Below, in pieces: positions 1 to 10,700 of a stretch of DNA of 64,000 bases. This DNA is from Talpa occidentalis (taxonomy: Eukaryota; Chordata; Mammalia; Eulipotyphla; Talpidae), in the NCBI RefSeq assembly GCF_014898055.3, contig NW_023602073.1, forward strand, positions 85,230,678 through 85,294,677. The letters are read 5' to 3'. The translations under genes were made by a program, and so were the position numbers. The notes beneath the pieces were generated by a model, which was not told where the DNA came from, made no database searches, and saw only the letters and a list, made by a program, of their open reading frames with translations. Numbering within the stretch: the first letter of the stretch is position 1; every line of letters starts with the position of its first letter.

Positions 1-56
1 TTTCCACGGAACATTGAGGAATATGTACACAGAATAGGGCGCACTGGAAGAGCAGG
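1..56 (+). CDS. DDX43: DDX43 exon with helicase motif VI (5' edge cut by window)
   Basis: Frame 1 reads FPRNIEEYVHRIGRTGRAG. The donor GTAAGT starts at 57 and the exon ends in phase 2. Confidence 0.92.
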
Positions 57-1672
57 GTAAGTAAGCATAGTCCACCCATGAAAAAAGCCAATTCTGACTC
101 TTTCTTCCTCCCCATACTATTAATACCTGGAGAATTGTTTTGTTCTCTTGCATATAAATTGCTTGCACCTCCCCAGAACCTCCTTCACTACATAACCCCT
201 TTTGAATTGGCTTGTTCCATATTCAGCCAGACCCCTTGATGTTAGCTGCACATGACTGAGTCAACTCTTCTATCTGTATTGTCACGACATTGAGCCATAT
301 ACCCAGTGGTTACTGTTGTCCAGGTTGGCATATGTAAGAGGACTTTTTTTTTTTTGAGGATTTATTTTATTTATTTATTTATAAATAAATATGTATTATG
401 TATTAAGAGCTGGGGTGTAAGCCAGAGGTATAAGGGGGTGAGAGGATTCACCAGAGACAGAGTGGGGAGTAGAACAGGCTGATCTACTGAAATATACTGC
501 TAAGGGAAGCAGTGGGCAAGACAGGAGAGGTCTGCTGTGCCATGTAGGTCACTCCTTAACCAGGGAGTGAACTCATGCTGCAGTGGTTGACCATAGCTTT
601 ATGGTGCTGAGACTTAACCCCTTGCACCACCAGAGATGCCTGTAAGAGGACTTTTTTCCCCAAGAGTACTGCTGTCATATCCCCTGTAACATGCCATTTA
701 ATAAACTGTGATCATTTACATTCCAAGTTTCTGGTTGAGTGATGCCAAGTCTTAATACATAATACATATTTGGGTTTGTCAGAATTGAAGTTTTGTTGCT
801 GCTGTTTTTATTTTGCTATTTTGCTAACTGAATCATGAATGCAAATTTTCATATTACCTGTTTTTTCCCTCTCCTAAGGAGGACTGGAGTATCAATTACT
901 CTTGTCACTAGAAATGATTGGAGGGTTGCCAATGAATTAATTAGTATTCTGGAAAGAGCACATCAGGTGAGAATATGCATCTCATTACAATTCTACTTAT
1001 CAGTTTTCTAAATTTCATTTATTGCAAGTATGAGGGCTTACTGCTTATCAGGAAAGACAGATAGTAAGCAAGTAAACATGTTATAAATGATATGGCATGG
1101 CAAAGATAAGGAACTGTAGGATCATATAATCAGGGAACCAAATCTAATGTGGTGAACATAAATGAAAACTACTGAGGAAGAAATCAGTAGGGTGGAGGGG
1201 CGAAAACTGTAGAAGAATGATTTAAGTGTTTCATCAGGGAACATATTCAGGCCCAGAAGAGAGAAAGAATGATACAGAAAGTGGCACCAGGTATGCAATA
1301 AGAGGACTCCACAAGTGAGGGAGCAGCATAATAATGGGTGATTTTAAGATTAGTTTGGTTTTATAGATTGAAGATAGATTCACAGTTAGTATGCAGAGAT
1401 GCAGTTCAAATACATTTCATTGTATTTGAAAGATGTCATGTATTCCCTTGTCAGAGATTCTCTGAAAGAATTTGAAGGTATTTTAGCATATTGTTGAAAA
1501 GCTATTGTACTGAAAGAAAAAAACTCAATCCTAGTAACGCATTTAATGGTTTCAGAGTATCCCAGAGGATCTTGTGTCTATGGCTGAGAGATACAAGGCA
1601 AATAAGCTGAAAAAAGAAATGGAAAAAAAACTGGGAAGACCCCAAGGAAAGCCCAAAAAGTTTTACGATTAA
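1..1672 (+). CDS. DDX43: DDX43 (ATP-dependent RNA helicase, KH/DEAD box), C-terminal part only
   Basis: Three coding exons, 1-56, 879-966 and 1556-1672, join in frame into the last 86 residues of a DEAD-box helicase. The first exon carries helicase motif VI (HRIGRTGRAG), the arginine-finger motif of the RecA2 domain. The last exon encodes a lysine-rich tail ending KPKKFYD before TAA. This tail matches DDX43 (HAGE) rather than other DEAD-box proteins, and the CGAS-MTO1 neighbourhood supports it. DDX43 unwinds RNA/DNA and is testis- and tumour-enriched; its KH domain and helicase motifs I-V lie left of the window. Splice sites are GT-AG: donors at 57 and 967, acceptors before 879 and 1556. Intron phases are 2 and 0. 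No disabling change is seen in the visible part. Confidence 0.93.
349..640 (-). repeat. SINE-B copy in DDX43 intron
   Basis: Reverse-strand tRNA-derived SINE-B. Reading minus, it has a diverged head, a CATGG core, the AGCAGTRTATTTCAG block and a TAAATAAATA-rich tail. It is flanked by the direct repeat TGTAAGAGGACTTTTT (333-348 and 641 on). This is an older, diverged copy. Confidence 0.85.
879..966 (+). CDS. DDX43: DDX43 penultimate exon
   Basis: Reads RTGVSITLVTRNDWRVANEL and onward to ERAHQ, the end of the RecA2 domain. It follows an AG after a pyrimidine-rich stretch and ends at a GTGAGA donor. Confidence 0.92.
1010..1340. repeat. ancient interspersed repeat, family not assigned
   Basis: Degenerate sequence (GGAAAGACAGATAGTAAGC, then a purine-rich part) with the same character as 37130-37480. 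It looks like an old mammal-wide repeat that I cannot name. Confidence 0.3.
1556..1672 (+). CDS. DDX43: DDX43 last coding exon and stop
   Basis: Starts after TTTCAG. It encodes SIPEDLVSMAERYKANKLKK and a basic tail ending in TAA at 1670-1672. The antisense reading frame over this exon is a shadow. Confidence 0.93.
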   Translation, partial: SIPEDLVSMAERYKANKLKKEMEKKLGRPQGKPKKFYD

Positions 1673-1808
1673 GTCTGAGTTGAAAAGTGGCATCAGACTA
1701 CTTATATGAGGTAAAATTTGGGTAACAAAGACTTTCAAATGTCTGTTTCCCTTTACTAGGCTCTGTATATTTATTACAATTAGCATTATCTATTAGCGTC
1801 TTTAACAT

Positions 1809-1906
1809 AATAAATTACTGGGTGTCATTCTCTACCCATTACCTAAATTCCAGTTAATGTGTTTTATTTAAAATTGTAAGTATTAATTCAGAGTTGAAAA
1901 AATAAA
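1809..1906 (+). terminator. candidate DDX43 polyadenylation signals
   Basis: Two AATAAA hexamers at 1809-1814 and 1901-1906 lie 137 and 229 bases after the DDX43 stop. Either could end the transcript; no transcript evidence is available here. Confidence 0.45.
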
Positions 1907-2039
1907 AGTTATACAGAAATATCATTAAGAGTGTAATGGTATAATGTGTTATAAACTTTTCTAAGCAATGTGGTAATATATCAATTATAAATATATATAT
2001 ATATACCTTTTTCCCAGTAACTCTTCTTCTAATATATTC

Positions 2040-3300
2040 TATAAAGATGTCTGCATATATAAGTATTTATTATAGCAGTATGGTAATAGGAAAAGACAAT
2101 AACCTAAATGTCAGTAGGTAATCATCTGAATAAACTGTGAAGAAAATTTTTTGCAAATCATAATCTGATAAATGATTAATACCTACAATACAGAGAGAAC
2201 TCTTACAACTGAACAAAAACAGCCCCATTAAAAATGGGCTAAGACTTGGGCCTCCCCAGTGGTGCAGCGGTTGAGCGCTGGGTTGGGAAACTGCCTGCAC
2301 CCTCTGCAGCACCAGTTTGATCCCCGGCCACCAGGCAAGGGTCCCACATGGCGCGCAGACCTCTCCTGCCACCCGCTGCTCCCCTGAGCAGTGTACTTCG
2401 TCACACTGCCTGTTCTAGTCTCTGCTCTGGCTCTGGTGAATTCTCTCACCCTCCTGCACCTCTGACTGTACCCAGTGCTTGTATAAATAAATAAATCAAT
2501 CTTAAAAAAAAAAAAGTTAAAAAAAAATGGGCTAAGACTTGACTAGATATTTCTCCAAAGAAGACTAAATAGCCAATAAGCATGAAAAGATAGCAAGTCT
2601 CAATAATCATCAAGGAAATAAATGCATATCAAAATCACTATGCACATCACACCCATCAGGATAACTGTTATCAAATAAACAAAATAACAAAAGTGTTGGC
2701 AAGGAGTGGAGAAATTAGAGCCCTATGCACTGCTGGTGAGTATGTGAAATGGTTTATCCACTATGGAAAATATGACAGTTCCTCAAGAAATCAAGAATAT
2801 AATCCAGCAATTCATTTTGGTGTGTAAGTCCAAAAGTACTGAAAGTAGGGTCATATAAGATATTTGTATGCCCGTTTTCAAAGCAGCTTTATTAATTGTA
2901 GCCAGAGGTGGTGGCAACCCAGGTAAGTATCCAGTGGGTAAATGGATAAACTAAGTGTGTAAAAAATGCTGACACAAGCTATAACATTGATGAACCTAGA
3001 GACACCATTATGCTATAGAAAATAAGCCAGTTACAAATACTTTGATTCCTTTTATGTGAGGTACCTAGATGAGTCTGTTTGTAGAGACAAATAGTGGTTC
3101 CCAGGAGCTGGTGAGAGGGAAGAAATTTGGAGATGTTTAGTGGGTAGAGTTTGTTTTGCATGATGAAAAAGTTGTGGAGATTGTTCTACAACCAATGTGA
3201 ATAATAACATTGCAGAATTGTATATTTAAATAGTTGGGTGTATTTTATCTGTTGTGTGTATTTTATCTGTTGTGTGTATTTTATCACACTTAAAATTTTT
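2040..3300 (+). repeat. old L1 fragment (ORF2 3' part), interrupted by a SINE
   Basis: Degenerate L1 sequence including the ORF2 stretch AAAAATGGGCTAAGACTTG followed by TAGATATTTCTCC. The 2249-2522 SINE splits it and duplicates that stretch. No open frame survives. Confidence 0.75.
2249..2522 (+). repeat. SINE-A copy
   Basis: Full-length SINE-A from GGCCTCCCCAGTGGTGCAG to an A-tail. A perfect 19-base target duplication (2230-2248 and 2523-2541) lies within L1 ORF2. Short reading frames over it on both strands are shadows. Confidence 0.9.
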
Positions 3301-3729
3301 TAAAATTTGGAACTAGCAATTTAAATTTTTCTTATTTTTCAGAAATCAAGATCTTTTAGAAATACACTGTTTAAGATAGATGGAAGTATTTGGAAGATGC
3401 TAACAGTATAAAGAAGCTACTGATTCTTAAAATAATAGTGTTTAAAATGTAGAATTTGAGGTTTTGTACTTTCTTTAATAAAATCAAAAGTATTTAAACT
3501 TGTTGAAAATTTTTTCTGGGATATTAAGGAATTAGTAGCGTTAAGATTTTTTCACTTTTTACTGTCTCTTTATTTAAAAAGTAATAAAAGTAAAGTTTGT
3601 CTCCTGCATTGTTGCTATATCAAGGCCAGCCTTTAAATGGTTTAAAGCTTATTCAGATATTGTAATGGTAGTGGAATAGATACTGTTAACAAAATAAATT
3701 AATATGTATGATAAAAAATAAGCTGATCT

Positions 3730-3957
3730 GCTCTGTAAAGCTGTCTGCAGCCTGTGCAGTGCGGGTTCCATTCCCGGCTGGCCAGGGAGAAACCCACATG
3801 GCGCGGCAGACCTCTCCTGCCTCACCCACTGCTCCCCTCAACAGTGTCTTTGGTTTGTCTGCCTGTTCTGCTCCCCACTCTGTTTCTGGTAAATTCTCTC
3901 ACCTTCCCGTGCCTCTGACTGTACCCCAGTTCTTGTATAAATAAATCTTAAAAAAAA
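3730..3957 (+). repeat. 5'-truncated SINE (C-like)
   Basis: Lacks the first 40 or so bases, including the A box, but keeps the B-box region, the ATGGCGCGGCAGACCTCTCC core and the TAAATAAATC tail. Flanked by AGCTGATCT (3721-3729 and just after the tail). Confidence 0.8.
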
Positions 3958-4200
3958 AGCTGATCTCTATTTCTGAATAGCCCTTTAATTTTGTTTGCTA
4001 AATATTTATTTGGGGTACTTTTCTTAGATGCTTACACTTTGCTTGGAAATAAAACAGTAAAAGGGTTTCATGGGACCAAAATATGCAATAGCTGTTCTTT
4101 AAATTTTAGCCTATAGCTCCATGCTGTATAAATGTACACTAGGAAATAATTTCATTTCCATGGAAGTTCCTTTGACTAAACAGTCACCAACTTTTCTTAT

Positions 4201-4284
4201 AGTTTTGTATATAGTTTTCTGTTTTATACATGATAGTTATATAGTTTTGTATATAGTTTTCTGTTTTATACATGATAGTTATAT
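4201..4284. repeat. perfect 42-bp tandem duplication
   Basis: Positions 4201-4242 and 4243-4284 are identical head-to-tail copies of an AT-rich 42-mer. No function is suggested; the identity implies a recent slippage or duplication event. Confidence 0.95.
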
Positions 4285-4699
4285 TTATTAGTATCTATCA
4301 CTTAGGCAGGTATTTATATTTGTATATAATTAGTTATACCTTCATTATCTCATCTTATTTACACTTAAACATGAGCATATGATTTTGTTGGTGGACACAT
4401 TACTTTTCAATGTTTTCCTTTGTATCAAAAATCCTATGTGCGTGGAGTATAGAATCAAATTGTTCTACAAGGCTTATTTTTAAAAAGTAGTCCAGTAGTC
4501 CTCAACCTTTCTACACTTCATTTTCCATTACCAAGAGGCAACCATTCACCTTTTTAGCCATTTCTAAATAACGTGCTTGTATTTTCATTTTCTTGATTTT
4601 TCAAATTTCATATCTACTGACTTCCCACTGTAATCCTATGCCTGTGATGGTCAGACTCTTAGGGAAAGTCCAGTGATTGCCACCTACTGGGGTTCATGT

Positions 4700-4812
4700 C
4701 TATGTAGTATTTTTTATTTTATGTATATTTTACATCATTATTCCATTTTTGTACAATGCATGCGTTCTCCTCTCAGATATGTAGTCCCCGTAAAATTCCC
4801 ACCACCAATTGT
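4700..4812 (-). repeat. L1 extreme 3' end fragment
   Basis: Matches the L1 3' UTR piece at 52090-52190 (shared TTGTACAATG, TAGTCCCCGT and CCACCAATT blocks), read on the minus strand. Confidence 0.6.
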
Positions 4813-5330
4813 AGTAGAGAATTTAACCTAACTCAGAGAAGTCTCACCTTTACCCTTGGCTTTTAAGAAGTGATCATTAAACCCTTGGAATATGCCAATG
4901 TGATTTATGTGGGGGTGTTGGGTCACACAGTATCAGCTTCTACCACTTGATATCCAGAGGGAATGGAGACTGAAGTTAGATATGTGGGCAGCCATCCACT
5001 GAGCCCCAGTAAAAATCCTAGGCGTTGAGGTTCAGGTGAACTTCCCTGGATGTCATATATTCCATGGTATTATCATACATCACTGCCTTGAAAAAGAATA
5101 GAAAAAGGTGTAAACAAGCTCTTGGTTTGCTACCCTTCTAGACTCTGCTCTATGTGCTGTCCCTTGGCTAATTTCAACCCATACCCCTACATTGTAATAT
5201 ACCATAACCATGACTGTAACCATTTCATTGAGTTCTGTGTCTTTTCAGTGAATTATCAAACCTGAGAATGATTCAGGAAGTTTTCTGAAACTGCAAGTGG
5301 TGTCAGAAATTAATCGAGTGGGCAATGCTT
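4813..5330 (+). repeat. ancient LTR-like repeat
   Basis: Contains blocks typical of old mammalian LTRs: CCCAGTAAAAATCCTAGG, ACTTCCCTGG, and an ATATACCATAACCATGACTG segment followed by GAGTTCTGTG and AATTATCAAACCTGAG. The family name is not certain. Confidence 0.4.
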
Positions 5331-5479
5331 TTCCCCTAACTAGTTTACTGAACTAATATGGCACTATTGAATATGGCAGGGAACTATGACTTACTTCCAA
5401 AAAATTAAATATGGTAAAGATGATGAGAGGTTCATAACTATAATATGTAATTATGCTAAATAAAACTTAACATTCTTCT

Positions 5480-5862
5480 TGTTGGAGTTCCTCACTCCCT
5501 TTCTGACTTTGAGGTGAGCTGCTACATTTTGGCCTGCCAATGTTGGGAGGATCACTTAGCAATGACCTTCAGTTCTGGGCAGTTTCTTGGAGCTAAGGAA
5601 ATCCTCTAGTTTACAGTCAGAAAGAAACTAAAGTTGTCTTAAAACTATAAGGAACTGAACATTGCCAACAATTGTGGATCCTTCTTTACTTGAGCCTCAG
5701 ATGATACCAGAGCTCCAGTTGATATCTTGGTTGTAGCCTTATGAGACCCTGTACAGTCATGCCTAGAATCTTAACTCACAGAAACTGAAATAATGTGTGT
5801 TGCTTTAAGCCATAAGTTGATGTTAACTTATGTTGCAAGAGGAAATAAATACAATCCAACCA
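5480..5862 (+). repeat. MaLR/MLT1-like LTR remnant
   Basis: Ends with the block GAAACTGAAATAATGTGTGT, TTTAAGCC and GGAAATAAATACAA. This resembles the 3' end of mammalian MaLR LTRs, where TTTAAGCCAC is typical. Diverged and non-coding. Confidence 0.45.
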
Positions 5863-5980
5863 CCATGACCATGACCACACAAGTAATCAGTCTGTTGCCT
5901 TATCCTCCCCAAATAATCATAATTTTGATTAATAGTCAAGTATTACTTTAGCTTCATAAATACAGCTGAGCAATATTCTT

Positions 5981-6242
5981 TTTTTTTTTTAAAGATTTAT
6001 TTATTTATACAAGCGGTGGGTACAGTCAGAAGCACGGGAGGGTAAGAGAATTCACCAGAGCCAGAGCGGAGAACAGAACAGGCAGACCAACGAAGTACAC
6101 TGCTGAGGGGAGCAGTGGGCAGCAGGAGAGGTCTGTGCTCCATGTGAGACCCTCACCCGGTGGCCGGGGATCGAACCAGCGCTGCAGAGGCTGCGGGCAG
6201 CTTTGCAACCCAGCGCTCAACTGCTGCGCCACCGGGGAGGCC
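5981..6242 (-). repeat. SINE-A copy
   Basis: Reverse-strand SINE-A with its T-tract at the left and head at 6242. Perfect 15-base duplication CTGAGCAATATTCTT at 5966-5980 and 6243-6257. Confidence 0.9.
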
Positions 6243-6429
6243 CTGAGCAATATTCTTAAATTAGACTATGTTACTGTTCTTTTCTTGTATACATTCATTG
6301 TTTTCCTGGAGTTAAGAGTCGCTTGTATTCTTTGTATGCCATGTTTTTCTATTTATCATTACTTTCTTCCCATTACTTTTTCTCTCTTAGTATGTTCAAA
6401 CATGGCTTGTAAAACAAGATTCATAACAT

Positions 6430-6640
6430 GCACAAACCATAAAGGAAAAGATTGATAAATTCAACTACATTAAAATCTTAAAACCATGTTTATTAAGTCA
6501 CTGAAGAAGATGACAATGACAGACACACATTGGAAAAGGTATTCCAAATTATATAAAGAACTACAAAACAATGAGAAAAAGTATAAAGTAGCCAATAAAG
6601 TGTGCAAATGAGTAGGAAAAAAAATAGCAGTTGCCTGTAG
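6430..6640 (+). repeat. old L1 ORF2 fragment
   Basis: AAAGGAAAAGATTGATAAAT and the following sequence resemble the C-terminal ORF2 region of mammalian L1. Heavily decayed. Confidence 0.5.
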
Positions 6641-6950
6641 GTTGAATACTGCTATAGCACAAAGGAAAAAGAGTGACATTTTATTCCATGCCTGTTCTAT
6701 GAGTCTTACACCATGTGTGTTGCCTTTTCAAAAATACAGTAAATTCTCAATATCATCAATAGTGTCCTGGAAACTGCAACTTTAGCAATTTGAAAGTATG
6801 TCCTCAATGTCATTTCATTTAATGTTGGCTGGGAATGTTTTTGCTCATCAAGCTTAGGACAAAGTGACATTTTTTTGGGGACATGGTATAGATATAAAAG
6901 TGTTACTTAAAAATAAATATATAAAAGAATAAGTTATGTTTTATATTTAA

Positions 6951-7160
6951 TTTATTTTAGTATTAAATACTCTAATTTTTTGTAAAATAATGAATATCCA
7001 ACTTATTTTTCATTTTCTTTTTACCTATTAACATATAGGACAAGACAGTACTTCAAAATATATTTGTACATTGAACAAAACCTTCCAAATTTATGGAGGC
7101 AATAGTTATTTCTAATAGTATCTCTTGAACAATTGTGCTATATGAGAACTTGTATTTAAT
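6951..7160 (-). terminator. candidate CGAS polyadenylation signals
   Basis: On the minus strand, ATTAAA at 7155-7160 lies about 250 bases, and AATAAA at 6951-6956 about 455 bases, downstream of the CGAS stop. These are sequence-only candidates. Confidence 0.35.
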
Positions 7161-7412
7161 AAGTGCTTTATGAACTTAATTAAGGTAATATGTGTTTTTG
7201 TCCTTTTCATTCCAATCTAGTAAATATTTTAGGTTTTAAATATTCCTTTCTTCCTGTTCCTTGGCTAATTTCTTTCCTCAGATAGCCAAAAATCATTTGT
7301 ACTTGATTAGCATTTACTAAGACAGACTGAGAGAGAAATGATTTACATTCATTTGATCAATCACTGCTATAGCAAATTTCCACAGTCATTAATGCTTTTT
7401 AAACTTAAAATT

Positions 7413-7764
7413 TCAAAATTCATCAAAAACTGGAAATCCATTGTTACTTTCATGTTCAATTTGCTTTGAGAGAAATTCCTTACTTATTCTGTTAATCTGT
7501 TCTTGAGAGAATAGATTGACTGAAGGGATAAAATAATGTTGAAGATTTTCTTTGTTGAGGCAATCAAGAAAGTATGCCACACATCTATCAAAGCATTCTT
7601 CTAGTTTTTCAGAAAGCCACTGATCGTCTTTTGGGTACTCGGTACACAGAATAAAGAAGGCGGTTTTCACATGATAAGAACAGAACTTATCCAGGTCCCT
7701 TCGGTTTTCAAACTTTTTTTTCAATTGTTGTAAAAGATATTTCATTAGTTTTAAGCAATCTTTC
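7413..7764 (-). CDS. CGAS: CGAS exon 5 and stop
   Basis: Follows TTCAACAG and encodes [18 protein letters not shown] through YHVKTAFF and YFIPSVNLF to FPVFDEF, then TAG. This is the C-terminal Mab21 helical lobe. Confidence 0.97.
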
Positions 7765-10700
7765 CTGTTGAATAAAAAAGAAAACCATTTATTTTTATTT
7801 ATTTACAACCTACTATATTCCACAAAGAACTTTACACATCTTATATGAAAAGCATAGATACAATAAACAATACAGATAATATAACATATAGAGATGCAAA
7901 TATACATAAATAATATAAATGTAATTCTAGAGTCACTATAATATAGAGTCACTCTAAAACATTAAACATATATGCTTTGCAAAGGAACAGACAAAATAAA
8001 CCCTTGAGTGCAGATATGCAGTTACCAGAGGGGGAAGGGAGGGAGCAAAGGGTGGAGACGGTCCAATGGACTATGGTGGATGGTTATTGGTACTTTAGTG
8101 TTGAGAATAGTGTGACAAATCATTTGAAGAGATACAAATCTATACTCCCAGAACATATACAGTGTTGTAATCCAATAAACAAATATATGTGCTGAGTCTC
8201 ACAAACATATTTTCTTCCCTCTTCCTCATCCTAACATACTTTTTTTCCATCAGAATTACTTCAACTAGGGCCTCCCCGGTGGCGCAGTGGTTGAGCACTG
8301 GGTTGCGAAGCTGCCTGCGGCCTCTGCGGCGCCAGTTCGATCCCCGGCTGCTCCCCGGCCACCGGAGGAGGGTCCCACATGGCGCGCTGACCTCTCCTGC
8401 CGCCCGCTGCTCCCCTCAGCAGTGTACTTCGGTCCTTCTGCCTGCTCTGCTCCCCGTTCTAGCTCTGGTGCATTCTCTCACCCTCCCGCGCTTCTGACTG
8501 TACCCAGTGCATGTATAAACAAAACAAACAAATAAATAAATAAAACATGCCTCTATTAAAAAAAAAAAAGAATTACTTCAACTATATGAGACTCACAGAT
8601 ATTTTTGTTTATCCAGTTATTCGCTACCTAACTTCAATATTTCACTTTTATAAAATGATTTTACTTTACTAGGCTGCAAATATTTACATTATTCACCCAG
8701 TCATTTGAGATTTGACAAAATTTTAATATTTGTAAAATTATTTAGCCTTGGCAGCAACATACTTTTCATAATGCTTGCTTCAATGCCTGCATATGAAGAC
8801 TTAAAGAACCTCTTGTGGCTGGAAATTGGAACCTTGTTGTTTTCATCTTTAAACTTTTATGACCCTTATACTAGACATTACAAACTCAAATGAAAAGATC
8901 AATGAAACCAAAAGTTGGTTCTTTGAAAAAATAAACAAAATAGACAAACCTCTAGCCAGGCTCACAAAGAAAAAACAGGAGAAAACACATATAAATAGAA
9001 TTATAAATGACAGAGGAGAAATCACAACAGACTCAGTGGAAATCAAAATTACTATGAATACTATGAATATTACTATGAATCAGACATCACTATGAATACT
9101 TATATGCAAACAAATTCAACAATCTAGAAGAGATGGACAAATTCCTAGAATGATATATTCATCCAAAGCTGGACAAAGAAGAAATTGAATACCTAAACAG
9201 CCTAAGTACAAGCAACGAAATTGAGGCAGTAATCAAAGCACTCCCCAAAAACAAAAGCCCAGGCCCAGACAGCTTCACAAATGAATTCTACCAAACGTTC
9301 AGCAGTGAATTAGTGCTTATCCTACACAAACTCTTTCAAAAAATTGAAAAAGAAGGAATACTACCAAATACGTTCTACGAAGCCAACGTTATACTAATAC
9401 CAAAACCAAACAAAGACAGCACGAATACCAAAACCAAACAAAGAAAATTATAGGCCAATCTCCCCAATGAACACTGATGCAAAAATCCTCAACAAAATCC
9501 TTGACAACAGAATACAACAATGCATCAAAGAGATAATATACCACGATCAAGTGGGATTCATCTCAGGGGCACAAGGATGGTTCAACATATGAAAATCAAT
9601 CAGTGAATCCAACACATCAACAAAAAGAAAAATAAAAACTATATGATCTTATCAAGAGATGCTGAGAAAGCATTTGACCAAGTCCAACATCCATTTATGA
9701 TGAAGGCCCTTGAAATTCTAGGGATAGAAGGAACATACCTTAACATGATAAAAACCATATATAACAAACCCACTGCCTATATTATTCTCAATGGTGAAAA
9801 GCTCAAGGCCTTTCCTTTAAGATCAGGAACAAGACAAGGATGTCCTCTCTCACCACTGCTCTTCAATATAATACCGGAGATCCTAGCCAGGGCAATAAGA
9901 CAAGAGAAAGACATACAAGAAATCCAAATAGGGAAAGAAGAAGTAAAACTATCATTATTTGCAGACAATATGATATACATAGAGAACCCTAAAAACACCA
10001 CAGAAAAACTACTCAAAATAATCAACCAGTTTAGTAAAGTAGCAGGATACAAAATCAACACACAAAAATTAGTAGCCTTCCTATACACAAGCAATCAATA
10101 TGAAGAAAAGAAATCAAGAAAAGTGACACAAAAAAAATTCAAATATTTGGGAATAAACCTAACAAAAGAGATAAAGGATCTATACAAAGAAAATTATAAA
10201 ACACTGTTAAAAGAAATAGAAGAAGACACAAAGAAATGGATTGAAAGAATTAACATTATTAAAATGGCCATTTTACCAAAAGCAATATACAGATTCAACG
10301 CTATTCCAATAAAAATCGCAATGACATTCTTCAAAGAAATAGAACAAATACTAATGAAATTCATATGGAACCACAAAAAAACCACAAATAGCCAAAGCCC
10401 TACTAGTGAAAACAAAGGAGAAAGGAGGTATCACACACTTCTAAACTTCAAGCTTTACTACAAAGCCATAATAATTGAAACAGCTTCGTATTGGAACAAA
10501 AACAGACACACAAACCAATGGAACTGAATCGTTCACAAAGGAGCAAAGAATATGCAATGAAACATGGACAGTTTGTTCAATAAATGGTGCTGGGAAAACT
10601 GGACCACCGCACGCAGAAGAATGAAACTACACCACAACCTCTCACCACACACAAAAATCAACTCAAAATGGATAAAAGATCTGGACATAAGACCTGAAAC

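Noticed and set aside
9643..10527. 294-residue open frame
   Set aside because: It is the reverse-transcriptase part of a truncated L1 ORF2 with a damaged active-site motif, not a host gene.
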